DNA of 64,000 nucleotides from Xiphias gladius (lineage: Eukaryota > Chordata > Actinopteri > Istiophoriformes > Xiphiidae), in NCBI RefSeq assembly GCF_016859285.1, contig NC_053416.1:9004001-9068000 (forward strand), read 5' to 3'. Every line of letters begins with the position of its first letter. Position 1 is the stretch's first letter. A program made the translations under genes and the position numbers. Below are positions 11,851 through 24,826 of the stretch, piece after piece. The notes under the pieces were generated by a model. The model was not told where the DNA came from. It did not search any database and worked only from the letters and a program-made list of their open reading frames with translations.

Positions 11851-14800
11851 TTAACCTTTGAGAGAAGACATTCCGGCTCGCATGATCTCATCCACCAACA
11901 AAATGTTGCTGGCGATCACCGTGCTGTAAAGAAAAGCAGACCCAGGTAGTGATGAGGAGACAATGCATCCGGACAATTAAGAATATTCCACTGGTCTTGG
12001 GAAGTTAAGAAATGCATAATCTCACCATGAATGGAGAAGCTGTTTCTTGACACTGTAATTGTCCCATACACCTGCTTCTCCAGCCACCATGGGTTCCCCT
12101 GTAAACCACCAAGATTTAAGTAAACAAGGCTTTAATATAAGAGAATCATGCCTGAAAAAAGGATTAAGCTTAACCTCAAACAGCATTAAAAAAAGGATAA
12201 CCATGACTCAGACTCAAAATACAAATATAAAGTCTTGGAGTAGTACAATTAATGGAGGCATTAATTTCATATATTGCTATGTTCTGTGGTGATATGAAGA
12301 GGGAGATGAATGCTTTACTAAAAACGTGTTTACTCTCCATGAGTTCTGATTTCTGATAGTTCAGCCTTTTGCCAATTTATTGCGGTTTGTCATCTGTATA
12401 TAGTAAGTAGGAACTTGATGCTGAGTGTTAAAAGATCCAGTTCTCTGCAATTTATTACAGTTTGACCTCAATGTAAACTTGAATTCACTGAGTTAATAGG
12501 TTTATATTAATGTGATGTGATGTATTGTGGGTATCTGGAAACGAAGACAAACATCATTTTCTATTAACGGTGGGGTGTGGTTCTGACCTGTGCTGAGGTC
12601 CACTCCAACGAGCAGACCAGACTCCCTGTATTCCATCTGCAGCTTCAGCAGGGTCTCCTGTGGGTCATAGCCAGAGTTCTGGGCCAAAACCTACAAAGGA
12701 AGATGCATAATTGAAATCAACAGAGGTCGAAACAGTATAAATACTAACAAGTCAGTTTTACTGAGAGGCTAGAGTTCTCTATAAACACATCAGGTAAGTG
12801 AACACTGAAAGCCTTGGGGAAAAAGAAAAATCCCTCACCTTGGGGATGACTAGAAGAGCATCTGCGAATGCTTGGACTCCCAGCTGGGCTCTGCCTTTCA
12901 CATTGGGCTTGTGTTTTACCAGAGCGTCTGCCACAGCCACCTCGAGCGCACCTGCGCCGGACACGACACTACCTGAAGAGACAAAGATGAAAAGAGGATA
13001 CTCAGAAAACCCACAAGTAAAATTACCTTGGCTCAATATGTCAAGAACTGTGAACTGTGTTTAAAACAAAACGAATCGCTGGTTAAAAGAAACTTTGGGG
13101 AGTTTGTTCTGGTCAGCTGAATACATGTAGGAGCGACTGAATCTCTCCTAATGCAGAGGAAAAGACCAGAGTCACTGTAGCACAGACAAGAAAGACCAGG
13201 GAGAGCCATGTTAGCATCCTTGGGTGTTCGCTGTGCAAATGAGACCAACTGCATTTTACCAAAGAAAATAATAAATGGTGATCTTTATTTCGGATATTAA
13301 TTTTATGATACAGTCAGAATCAAAATAGGCAGAATAAAGTAAAAAGAACTGGAGCTAGTGCGCCAAAGAGGACAGTCTGCGAAACTTCACAAATTCTGGT
13401 ACTGAATGTGACTGTTTGTCTGAAAGGGCTTTACAGAGTCACTTTAGACAGGAAAACCTACCTACAGAAGAGTAACAACAAGAAAACCGACGTCTCATCT
13501 CCTAATTACATTGAATTGGAATTTAAAAAAAACTGCAATTGTAAATTGTTAAGTCAGTAAGACAATAAGAGGATCAACTTGGGGGGCAAAAGAAAGAAGG
13601 GAAAAAAGACTCTTGCCAATCTTGAATTTGATTTTAATTTGGAACACTGCAAACAAAATGTTGAACTACACCCTGGTGGCAAACAAACACTGGACTTGTA
13701 ACTGAATCACTTTTGCTGCAGTGAATCACATTTCCATTAAACTAGTTAAACGAAAAACAAATGATTCAAACCCGTTTTAAAGTTTTAGGTTCATTGGTGT
13801 CTTACCATCTTCAATGGCATTCTTAACTGCCCGCAGACCATCCCTTACGGCGTCTTTGATCTGTGTGAGGGTGTGTTTGTTGGGGCCCTTCACCAGCAGG
13901 GTAACCGAGCGAGGGTTCCCACACTTCTCGATGAATGTGTACTTCTCCTCTCCCTGCAAACAGGATTGAGGACAATTAAAAGCTCTGCCATAACATCTTA
14001 AACACATAGAAAACACAAACAGATTCTGTGAAGGGGAAAAAAAGAAAGAAAAAAAAAATTAACACGACACCAGGATAAACACTCACCAGTGTGTGTTCAT
14101 AAACCAATCCAGCATGTCCCAAGCACTCAGATGTGAGGTCATCAACCGAATTCATGGCAATGCCACCGCAAGCGAGGCTGAGCCTGCCAAGGGAACAATA
14201 CACTGTATGTATAATTCAGTGTTGCTGTGATTTATGATTTAAAAAAAAAACAACAAAAAAAACATCATGCTGCTGGGAAATCAGTCTCCCAAAATAAGAG
14301 CAGTTGTGGACAGCAAGTGTTGTCTGTCCAGGTGTCCCTGTCCTGATGCCAGTGTATGAAGCTGAGGTCTACTGAAGATGCTGCATCTCTGCCTCTTTTA
14401 CAGTGGATTTCTAAATGTTTTCTAAATATTAAATACTGACACAATACACATGATTTACACTTACAGAAAAAAATTGCTAAATGGGCCTAGAAGGGAAGAG
14501 ATTTCACATCTCATAATAAAGACAGACTGTACTGAACATAAAGCACAACGGACTCTGGTCCCACATTGGGCTGCATTTATGAAATGTGCAGGTACAAAAT
14601 TTCCCTACTGTGGCCAAAAACCAATGGTATCAATACTCAAACTTTCCTGAAATACTATTCTTAGAGCTGAAATATTGGAAAATTACTTCACACCTTGTTT
14701 TTTTTGCCATTGAACAGTTAACTATTCTCCAACTTTACTGAACAAAAAAGCATGAACATAAAATACACTTACAGGAATCCAAAAGCACGAGCAGTTAGTT

Positions 14801-17800
14801 TGTAAAAAGTACAGGGAGAAAAAAAAAAAAAAAAAAACAGCACCCCCCACAGGTTGAATTGAAACCTTAGCCACAAACAGAGTTAAAGCCAACCCGTGAA
14901 AAACACCACAATATGTGCAACTGTGAGGCAGCAAGTTTCCTTGTTGTCAGTCACGTAAGAAGTTTCTGTCTCTCACTTTGCATTATGTTACCACTTGGCA
15001 CCCACAAACTGGTTCACAGTTCAGAAGCTCAACCAGCGGATGTTAGTAGCTAGAGCTTGACAGACCAGGAGGCTGGTTCGTTGGCGTGCTGTGGCTGTGC
15101 TGCCTCTATTTGACAGGCTGAAGGGCGCACCCTTGTGGCTTAGCAAAATAAAACTTAACGAAGCGGGACCCCCGTGCTGTGTTCATAGTGCCCACTGAAA
15201 ACAATGACAGTCCCAGTAATGACTGTAATAAGAGATTACTGATAGTTCTTTAAATATAAGTATGTCTCACTACAGTGTACAGAAAAAACAGGATACAAGC
15301 ATTACGCCAGCTACCTTATGGGCCTCATAGTTTCTATTTCTACCATTTTTATTCATTTTCAGCATTTCTTAAATTACACACCTCAAACCCCCCTTTTTAA
15401 AACTTCTGCTGTTTTTCCTTCTTGTAAAGAATGTAGTAAATTCTGCTTTTACACAGGATGTAACCCAAGAAAACAGAGCAACTACAACATTTGCACTGTA
15501 CAGAAAAGCCTACTTGTATTTCTAGGAGGGTAAACATCTTTATTACCTTTCCATGTTCCTCCTCTTTGCCCTGCGCAGGGCTACAATGCCTTCCTTGGCT
15601 AGGGCATCCAGGGAGAATGGGTCAATACCCTGCACAACAGAGAAGAAACATCAAAGAAGAGATCAAACTTCCACTTATGATGATCAATTTGAGAAATAAT
15701 TCGCTGTATACTGGTGTCAGTTTCAGTGATGTAAAGTTTATTCTGATCAGCTGAATACATGTAGGAGAGGATCGGGCTCTCCTAATGCAGAGGTACAGAT
15801 CAGATTTACTGTAGCACAGATGCAAAAGACCAGGGTGAGCCACATTAGCATCCTTGGGTGTTCACTGTGCACTTAATAAGATTCATCATAACACACTTAA
15901 TGTTCATATAGAAACTAAAAGTCTAAAATTATGTGTGAATGGACCTGTAACTTTGTGAAAATAATAACAGACACGATCTTTTAGTGGCAGAAACCTGATG
16001 TAAAGCAGATTTGATACGTCAGACATTTGCGTTTTATCCAACTAAAGTGTGTCGTATAGCCTCAGTTATTAAACAAAGTCAAAAAGAAAACAGATTCAGA
16101 GAAAGACTAGAGACAACTCCCTTGCGATAATATAGTATCGATATTATCTAATATGTTTAAAGCTTTATTCAGCATTATTTCTTACTTAGCATCAACTCAA
16201 ATTAGCCAATGTAATGTCAAAGTGTTCCACTAGAATTGCTGATCCATCTGAAGTAGAGTTAAAGTAATCATCTAGCAACTCAAAAAGACTAATTCTTCTC
16301 TGCAGTTTGCCAAACAAACAAGGGCCAAAATGAATATTTGATTCCAGTGGGATGCCCATGTTTCTCCATTTCTGTTGGATGTGAAAGGTAATTTGAGGCA
16401 TTTCTTTTCTAACACATTAGCCAAAAGAGCCTCATGACATCAGCTCATTGCTGTGATTTCTAGAAAGTGCATTATAAAGAAAGGCGTGACAACTGACTGT
16501 AAACATCTGCCATCTAACCAAATTTCTCAGGAAAACTCTGATTGCTAAACTACAGACAGATCTGTGCTCCTTAAAAAAACTTTAATAGTTCCAGCATGTT
16601 TAGATTTTCTGCTCATTTCTTGAAATCCTTCACTGCTCTACAGTAGTTCTGCGACGCTTTTATCACCCTATACAATGTTATTTTTGACTTTGTATTAGCC
16701 GTTTTTTAAAGCATGTTTCAAAGTTTAACACTGTGACTGAGTTACTATGTGACCTACTCCAAGTACAGAGGCAAGGAACTACTTTGGAAGCGCCCTGCAG
16801 TTAAAATACTTATACTACAATAATCCTCTTCTAGCATACCTTCTGGTTAATGACGACAAAACCCTTCTCCCCATTGGGACAGACTTTGTTCTTCAGGGCA
16901 ATGATCTTCTGCACACGGTCCTCAATGAACTTCCTCTCTGCAGCCACAAGCTTCTCCCTCTCCCCGGCGCTCTTGTAGAAGAAGCCAGAATTGACCTCTG
17001 TCTTCTCATACTCCAAAGAGACGTTGCAAGTCAACACATAGGCATCCTCCACCCTCTTCTTCATGTCTGGGTGTCGGGCACCGTGGTCCAACACCAAACC
17101 TCTGATCAGCCTGCGAAAGACAGGGAAAAAAAAAAAAAAAAAAAAAAAAGGTTCCCTTAGATATCTGAGACCCCGTACACTCCTGCACCACTAACAGTAA
17201 TTATCGTTAAAGGGATCAACTTTCTCTTGCTCCAAGTCTGTCTTGAAACTCACTGTGTATCGCAGTCGGTCTTATGCTTCATCTCCATGATTTCCACCAT
17301 GTACAGGTCAATGGGTTCATTGGGTTTTGCAATAGCCAGCACAGCATCTACTACAGCCTGCAGAGGGAAAAAAAAGTCATCACCTCATCCAAACATTAAA
17401 AAAATGATTGCTGAAATTAATAATTAGACAATGCAGTAGGACCCTTTAAAAACGGGAAAACTTCCAACTTCTGTGCTCCAAGACTATCTGCAATCAGCAT
17501 CCACTGTCAGCTAATATATTTACTCAGATGTAAAGGTTCAAATAAGTGCTTAAACGTCACTAGTCGTTTGATGGATAAATGATCAATTACAATGTTGAAA
17601 GCGAATCACTGTGATCATTTACCAATGTACTTGCAACGGTTTCCCAAAGGCATGTCATGTCTTACCTCAGTGAGCAGATCTGCCAGCTCTTTGTGGACCT
17701 TGGTCCTGAGGGAGGTGCGTGCAACGTTGATGAGGGTCTCTCTGTCCATTTCCTGAGTCACCTTCACCTCTTCCAGAACAGCCAAAGCTTTCTCTTTTGC

Positions 17801-19161
17801 CACCTCAAAGCCCTCAGCAATGATTCTTGGATGAAGACCCTGCAGCAAGAAATCAAAGGGAGTTATAGAAAAAAAATGTATTCAGTTTTAAATAATTTGA
17901 CTCTTGACGTGGATTTTCACGAAATTCACCTAAAATCGATTTAACTCTCATGAACAATACTTGTGTACATTCTGGGTGGATTACCAGACAGACCTGGGAC
18001 TTTACAGTTTTTAAAGCCTCTCTTTTACCTCTGAAACGTAGAGGTCAGCCTGCTTCAACAGTTCACCGATGATGAGGACATTGGAGGTTGTTCCATCTCC
18101 TGTAATGTCATCCTGTGCCGTGGCAACCTTTGCAATCAGTGACGCTGTCGGGTGCTGAATTTGCTGAAAAGAGAAAAAAAACAGTGCAACATCAAAAGCA
18201 AGACTGTCATTATGGTGGTTATGCAAAACCCCTTCATCATTAACAAAAGGATAACAGGGCTGCAATGAATTAAATGTCAAAAAACGAAGAGAGAAAAACT
18301 TCACGCGGCCCAAAGTGAAATCTTCAAATGTCTGGTTATGCCTTGAGTCCAAAACTCAAAGATATTCAGTTTACTATCACAACAGATGCACACATGGACA
18401 CAGACAGTGGACAAATATGCAGCTCTGCTCATACTGCACTAGACATCTGCATGCTTAAACGTGTTCACACATTTGTTGGCACACGAAAAGCCTACATTGA
18501 CATGGGCCGAAGACAAAATTTACATCATGGAGACCTTTATGGATGTGGAAAGAATAATTTGAGCTTTACCACAGAAGGACAGACTGGTTACTCTTGGAGT
18601 CATTCAAGAGTCCAGGGAGAGATATTGAAATCCACGGTAATAATGCATTTTAAATATAAGCACTATCATTATGCGAGACAGTTGAGAACTGAGGGTGTAA
18701 TATTTGGTGTCGATAACTTTGCTTTGATCAATACATCCTGTGATAAATTAGTGGTTTTCTGCCCTATTAAAGGCAGCAAAACCATACTTCTGATAGCTTA
18801 CTTTGACAAATATAAACATGTTATTCTACAAAAACTCTCCATTTAACAAAGAAGCCACATTCCTCAAATAATAAATGTTCTCCAAACACAAGCAGTATAC
18901 AAGGACTTCTTGTAATTTAGACACATAAGACGGTCACAGTCTAATTAAGGAATCAAGATTAAAAATCAAAAGCAAATCTGTCAAGGTATATGAAGCTTTC
19001 TGTCAGTACCAAAAAAAGTACTGCAGTTTGACTCCCAGCCCCATTAGGATAGTTAGTTCATCATAAATGTAACAGTGTATTATCGTTCATTTTGATATGG
19101 GAATGTGCTAACCATCATTACCCAGGCTTATATGGTATCCACACAGACAGACAGACAGACA

Positions 19162-19196
<35 letters not shown>

Positions 19197-20198
19197 GGGG
19201 TGTGGTCACTGTTCAACAATGAAGAAGTGCAATAACAAACAACTGAATTGTACAGAATAATTTCACGGCTCAGCGCTTCCTTACCATCTCGTGTAACAAG
19301 ACGTTTCCATCTTTGGTCAGCTTTATGTCTCCTGAACCAGACACCAGCCTGTGAGTCAAACAGGCGGGGAGGGGTTAAAGTTTACTGAGCAGAGCAGAGG
19401 CTGGTTCACTGCAGCCTACGGTCGGCTAATGTACTGATGGTAACAGTTTGTCAGCAGACGTAATAGTTTTCAGTCAGTCACGCCTTGTGCATAATTAATA
19501 GTTTACTATGATAACTAACTGACAGAGGAAGAGCAACTGTTAGCTAGTATCTGCCTGAACTTCCTGAAATAATCCACCTGGCACGGAGCAGTAACTAACA
19601 TTAACAGGCGATCGAGTCATTAATTAGCTGGCTAAGTTATAATTTGCTCGTTAACAGTGAAGCCAAGTTAACAGAAAATAGCTGAGTCCTAACCGGGATT
19701 CATCCTGACGGTCCTTGGGGTTAGCATCGTCAGCTAACCGTCTGATGCTAACAAGCTAGCGTTAGCTTGTCGGTTGTCAAGGCTGATCAAGACGATGACT
19801 GGGCAGGGCAACGTGCGCCGGGAAAATCCGTTATGCGTTTGGCGACTGAAGGCCTCAGCTAGCGGAAATTGTGATTTAGTACTTTGTGGCGGAGGATGAC
19901 AACGTAGTACACAGGGGTGGCTTTCCGATTTACATATAAATGCATAATCGGGTGGCGACAGAATGACTACAATGCTACCGGTAAATTGGAGCTAACGTTA
20001 GCTGCTAGTAAGATAGTTAGCACCGCACGCGTGCTGCACAAAGGGCTCCGGCAGTACTCACATTTTCATGGTCCCCTTCGGTCCCAGGTTACTTCTTAGC
20101 ACATCCTGAAGCCCCCGGGCGGCACTGATGTTAACCGCCAGGGCGGCCTGGGCCCTGGCGACCTCTGCTTTGGGGTTCAGAGCTTTCACGGCAGCCAT
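11851..20198 (-). CDS. cct6a: T-complex protein 1 subunit zeta (chaperonin CCT6A)
   Basis: Thirteen exons: 20062-20198, 19285-19348, 18029-18163, 17666-17839, 17254-17357, 16840-17110, 15547-15629, 14087-14183, 13806-13953, 12839-12972, 12588-12690, 12026-12098 and 11851-11923. Total coding is 1596 nt, 531 aa plus TAA, the same length as human CCT6A. The start [20 protein letters not shown] and end [16 protein letters not shown] match the family closely. The nucleotide-binding GDGTT motif is at residues 89-93. The conserved VWD (494-496) sits near the end of the equatorial domain. The product is one subunit of the eight-member TRiC/CCT ring in the cytosol, which folds actin, tubulin and WD40 proteins using ATP. 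No break or missing exon was found. Introns 6 and 9 each contain an H/ACA snoRNA-like sequence on the same strand. Confidence 0.98.
13102..13238 (-). ncRNA. H/ACA snoRNA-like sequence in cct6a intron 9 (copy 1)
   Basis: On the host strand, a 5' hairpin is closed by GCACAG (13231-13236) with CTGTGC, followed by a hinge TACAGTGAC. A second hairpin is closed by TCTGGTC/GACCAGA and then ACA (13105-13107) three bases before the inferred 3' end. This is the hairpin-hinge-hairpin-tail plan of H/ACA snoRNAs. It shares long blocks with the intron 6 copy, e.g. GAACACCCAAGGATGCTAA and CTCTGCATTAGGAGAG. Mammalian CCT6A/CCT6 pseudogenes are known hosts of H/ACA RNAs (SNORA15/SNORA22 families, from memory); which family this is cannot be settled here. 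The hinge does not fit ANANNA perfectly. Confidence 0.7.
15736..15872 (-). ncRNA. H/ACA snoRNA-like sequence in cct6a intron 6 (copy 2)
   Basis: This paralogue of the intron 9 element has the same architecture: GCACAG/CTGTGC closes hairpin 1, and the hinge contains ACAGTA, a good H box (ANANNA). Hairpin 2 is closed by TCTGATC/GATCAGA and followed by ATA plus three bases (AAC), a known variant of the ACA box. The closing stem differs from copy 1 on both sides and still pairs. The apical stem TAGGAGAG/CTCTCCTA is perfect here. Placement in a sense-strand intron of a highly expressed housekeeping gene fits snoRNA biogenesis by intron processing. Function is inferred from structure, not shown. 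Confidence 0.72.
17127..17149 (+). repeat. Poly(A) tract in cct6a intron 5
   Basis: A run of more than 20 A on the plus strand lies just upstream (host strand) of the splice acceptor at 17111-17112. It therefore reads as a pure T tract in the cct6a transcript and may act as an extended polypyrimidine tract for the exon ending at 17110. Confidence 0.6.
18336..18860. repeat. Repeat-derived sequence in cct6a intron 2
   Basis: A 172-codon open frame here (18328-18846, plus) is antisense to cct6a. It begins with AACTCAAAGATATTCAGTTT, a phrase from a common fish dispersed repeat that carries short-stem ends. No protein family is recognisable. It is treated as a fortuitous open frame. Confidence 0.4.
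19141..19195 (+). repeat. (ACAG)n/(AC)n compound microsatellite
   Basis: About five ACAG units are followed by about 17 AC units, within cct6a intron 2 and 90 bases below the exon at 19285-19348. Confidence 0.95.
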
Positions 20199-23100
20199 GG
20201 CGAAGCAGCACAGCCAGCGAAGTAAAAGTAAAAAGGTACCGCTGGTAGGGAGTCCGCACTGCTCAGGCTCGGACGCTCTCGAAAGGGGACTCGGTTTCCA
20301 GAAGGCTCCAACACGTGTTCTCGTGCTGCCTTTACGTACCCGGCCTGGGCTCGGACATTTTTGACTATTAACGATGCTTCAAACTCCCCGTTCACATTAG
20401 AACAAAATTAATCATGAGTGATACGTCTACTTTTTTTGAAAATGGGGCATAAACTTATTCGGACGGGTTGTTATAATTTTGACTACTTTTTGCACCATTA
20501 GAGCAATTCCCACCTACGAATATTTAGGTTATACTATATATCAGAGGTTTTCAAACTACAAAGCAAGGGCATGAGGCAAAGAGAGTACTGTGTGAGGTGA
20601 CAGATACATGCAGGTGTTATTAGAGCAACAAGTTAGTTATTGTAGTTTGGCCAAACATGCTCAGCAGGTAAAGCTGCAGCAGTGACTGTAACGCACAGCT
20701 CACGGAGGCAATTATAGTAAGCTACTAAAGTGCTTGGCTGCTACAATTAGTCTTAGTCATAAACCAGTCAAATCTGAATTTACAGGCAAGTTCCATACAT
20801 TTTACACACAAGATTCAGTATGTCTTACACTATCCGAGGGCATCTTTACATCCGATGTCCATTGCAATAAAAGTTCATAAACTTGCTTAGAAATAATAGG
20901 AGAAAAAAGCTCTGTATTACTCCAGAACTTGCCTGACAATAATCACTTTTTATTTTCTTTAGTATCAAAGTAATTGATAGTTGACAATAAATGTAATGGC
21001 ACATAGCAAGCAGGAACTGTTAACAGTGAATTCGGCATACTTAATTTCCAAAATGTAAAAAAAATATAGCGTGAAGAAAAAACGGGTCTCAAGTTGTAAT
21101 CCACTGAATCCATTGCAATATTACACTTTCGGTTTTTTGAAAAAATTTAAAGTGAAAATAACAACACTGATTTGGTTATGAGTGATTGCTTCCGATGTTG
21201 GAATTAGAAAAAGGAGTAAGGGACACTTAGCTCCCCCAGAAACGTAAAAACAACATTAGTAAAAGTTCATTGAGACTGCAGTTCATTTTATTAGTAACAA
21301 CACTTCCACCCCTATAATGACTGAGGTAAGAGCTAAACATTAAACCGAACTCCTGCTACTTAAGGCACACAACTCGCTGTTTTATAAAAGTCAGATAAAC
21401 GTGTGCAAGGTTTAATCATGTTGAATTAGCTTGGAGTTTTTCTTTTATTTATATATATATCTATCTATATAGATATATAGATAGATATATTTGGATAGAA
21501 TAGATTTTGCTCATTTCATGACAAAGCAGTGACAAACTCTAACAGAAGGGAATCACCAGAGCAGTGGTGTATATTTAGTTGAGTACTGTACTTAAGTATA
21601 ATTTTGAGGTACTTCTACTGTACTTGAGTATTTTCATATTATGCTACTTTTTTTAAAGATTTTACACACAAAACAATATGCTCAGTTTATAAAATATGAT
21701 AATGAAAAATTAGGGGAGGGGGTTAAGGGGTATTTCATTTTTCCGACATACACTGAAGGTAGCTTCAGTCACACCCTGGACGACGCGCCGATTGGCCAGG
21801 TTACGTCACCTCTCCGATGTGGAAATAGACCAGCTCGGCTACACTGTCCGTTCATAACATTAGTAAGTTTTATTTAACTGAGAAAAGCTTTGCCACCATA
21901 AGGAGTTCTGACTGCTCTCCTAGGCTATTGCCTCTTGTTATGTTTGCCGTGCGTGATATTTCTAAAATGGATTACCAATCGGGCAAACCGGGCGACTGTC
22001 CGAGGGAGGCCCCATGTTCCCTCCATTTCATTTGGGTCTGCTAATTTGATGAATCTTAAATTTGTACGAAATTTGCACCAGTGAAGTTGGATATCAACCA
22101 TGACGTGTCCCCCGACCTCCATCTTGTAGCCATTTCCTGTAGAGGGACCCTTTGTCGAATCTAGTTTCAAGATCTTGACTGTTTTACTTTACATTGTGGT
22201 CGTTTGTGGTAAAGTTGTGTTTAATCAAACTGCTTTAATTTTTTTTTTTATGGTCTGACAATTGTAATTTTTTAATAAAAGATTAGTGTTAGTGTATGTC
22301 AGAAAATAGAGAAAAAACACAAGTTAATTAATTGAAATTGCTTGATGTTACCTATTGATTTAATGTTAAAAAACTAAATCATTTCTACTCAGGAGTAATG
22401 TTTGGTTTCTGGATGCCTGGGGGAATAATGACACTGAGATCTATAGTGGGGGTCAGAATCTTTGCCCCTGGGGCCCCCTAGGGGGTTAATCCAGCCATGA
22501 TTGATTCTGATTCAAGGAAGTGGGCTGCGCATTCAAATATAACACTCCTGGATGTGAACTCACAATGCAGGAACAGGATCAGGAAGAACAGGCTTAAAGC
22601 TTAATGGACAATACATGTACCACACTACTATCATTTCACACAATGCATGAGTGAATAAAGAGTCCTGCACTTTTTTTTTTTTTAATTTTCATCAGAAGTT
22701 TAATTCAATATGTACAACTAATCTTACTAAAACACTGCATTTCACAGTTACCACACTGAGATATTACTCCTCTCCTGTCCACTTGCTTAACAACATAAGA
22801 TAGCTTAGAGTACCCCACTTTTTTTACAAATACAGCATTGACTAGATCTCTGTCTTGGTCAGTAAGCCCACTATGAATATCAATGATCTGACCATTCAAA
22901 AAAAAAAAAAAAAGACATTAATCTCAGCACAAAATCACCCGCTCGGCATTAATTTGTTGCTTGATATAGGGACAGGACAAATCAGTCAGTGTACAGTAGT
23001 TTGTACTGAGGATACTGATTAGTTCTGCTGAAACCAAAAACATTTTCTAATCATTTTAATCACCTTGCCCCCCTCTCTGCAGCTGAAAGAGCCAGAAGTG

Positions 23101-24225
23101 TCATGACGTTGAAAAACATAAAAAAAATCTGGAGGTCAGTTTAACACAGGGGACACAAACGGAGGAAATGGCTTCTGATTGGGGACGACTTCACCCCAAC
23201 AACTGGACACTCGCTTCATGTATCCAGCAGAAATGAAAAGACTGCGCTCTAAACCAAAGTCAAGCCTCCTGTTAAGACTAACCTGACACTCTGTGGCGTT
23301 TGCGTTTTTTTTTCAACTTCTGTGCGTCTTCACAACATTGTCATTATGAATCCTTTCATCCATCCAGCTCATTTTGAATCAGATTACTGATGCACACAAC
23401 GATGAGTTGCCTGGATCAAAGCCATGTAAACATAACGTCGTATTTGGCGGAGGAGCGGATACCTGTGACCTTATACTGAATATAAAGCTAGAGTCTGACT
23501 GAGGCCCCACATCACAGGCCACTATCTCTGACAATCAGCTTTACTGTCAATTATAGAACACTGATTTGTAAACAGCACACTCCCCTTTGTAAAACGCACA
23601 GTCCCCTGTAACATTTAAAGAAGCTTATCCAATTAATATTGATAGTGAACTGTGAGCTCTGGGCGCAGTGTTTTTGTCGTGAGATAGTGGAGGCAGTTAC
23701 TTTTGCTTGATTTGTAGTACAAGAGGGCTTACGAGTCATGTTCAGTTTTCTTATGAAACACATTTTTTAATGAAAGACCTTAAGACATTTTCAGCCCCTG
23801 TGACCAGCACTAGAACTGCTGAATGTTTGATTCACTTCTCTTCCTGGTATCTCAACTCTCAAAACGCTGATGAAAGTATCTTTTAGATCGTCGTAAAAAA
23901 AAAAAAAAAACAAGTCAAGCTTTTTCCAAACTGAGCCTTTAAAATGATAAGGACAGTGAAGAGGATGAGTGTGTCAAATTATATTTTGTCAGTAACACAG
24001 TAACCATTGTAACAGATACAGTTTTGGTGATCAACTGAAATAAGACATTCTAGGCCCACACAGGAAAAGGGAGTAAAGAAAGAAAGAAAAATTGAAACAA
24101 AAGCTGAAACAACACGTTGATGTTACGCTGACATCCCTGGCAGTGCACACTCAGATAGTTGGTTACACCTTCTACAGACCAGTGTGATAGTTGCAGTGGT
24201 TGCTGAGAGGTTCTCCCAGTGTTTG
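20199..24225. other. cct6a promoter region and intergenic stretch down to nipsnap2 3' end
   Basis: Positions 20199-20400 are the GC-richer upstream flank of cct6a. The rest has no supportable gene. A reverse-oriented fragment of the hAT-like repeat lies at 21562-21655, an AT palindromic stretch at about 21450-21490, and homopolymers at 22668-22684 and 22898-22913. The nipsnap2 3' UTR occupies an unknown part of the upper end; several minus-strand ATTAAA-type signals exist, so its end cannot be fixed. In human, PSPH occupies the corresponding gap; nothing resembling it was read here. Confidence 0.5.
21562..21655 (-). repeat. Terminal fragment of hAT-like repeat, reverse orientation
   Basis: It starts CAGTGGTGTATATTTAGTTG and continues GTACTGTACTTAAGTATAAT, TTTTGAGGTACTTCTACTG and TACTTGAGTATTTTCATATT. 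This corresponds to the reverse complement of the right end of the copy at 34.5-35.2 kb. Only about 90 bp of the element is visible. Confidence 0.6.
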
Positions 24226-24788
24226 TTACTTCATTGGCGAAGCTTTCATGGGAATCATTATTCTAGATTCCATGTGCTGAATAAGAGGGACTGCGGGATA
24301 AGGAAGAAACAACACACTTAGCAACGGATTTCTGTGTCATGCTGATTGTTCCCATACACACGAGACAACAGGTTCCAGACCCAGGATTCTCTAACCCATC
24401 AGGTTAGAGAATCCTAACAACAACAAAAAAAATGTATAAATGCACTGTAGTAACCTGGAAAAATGGACAACCTATGTGAGTTTTTGCCCTCATAATTTTA
24501 TTTAATTTAGGTTTAGGAAGTTTTTAAAAAATTTGAAATCAGAATCATATTATCCTGTGTTTAGAAGGCGTGACGACTACCTAAATGCCAAGACTGGAAT
24601 GATTTAGTAATGTCAGGGATTGTAATACTGTCTTTATATTTCCTTTTAATCTAGAAAACAATCATCTATCCATACATCCATCCTGGATTGCCACTAATAA
24701 TCTCTCCCCAAGCCCAGACCTTACTTTGGAATCATGGCTTACTCATTCTAAGTGTATTGAAGATAGAAGATGTTGCTTTCTGATTTAG

Positions 24789-24826
<38 letters not shown>

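Noticed and set aside
14270-14410. Possible third snoRNA in cct6a intron 8
   Set aside because: A short stem (GGACAGCAAGTGTTGTCTGTCC region) is present, but no H/ACA or C/D box arrangement and no similarity to the other two copies.
18328-18846. 172-codon frame antisense to cct6a intron 2
   Set aside because: It contains phrases of a dispersed fish repeat and no recognisable domain.
20128-20364. Plus-strand frame opposite cct6a exon 1
   Set aside because: It mirrors GC-rich coding sequence of cct6a; no independent evidence.
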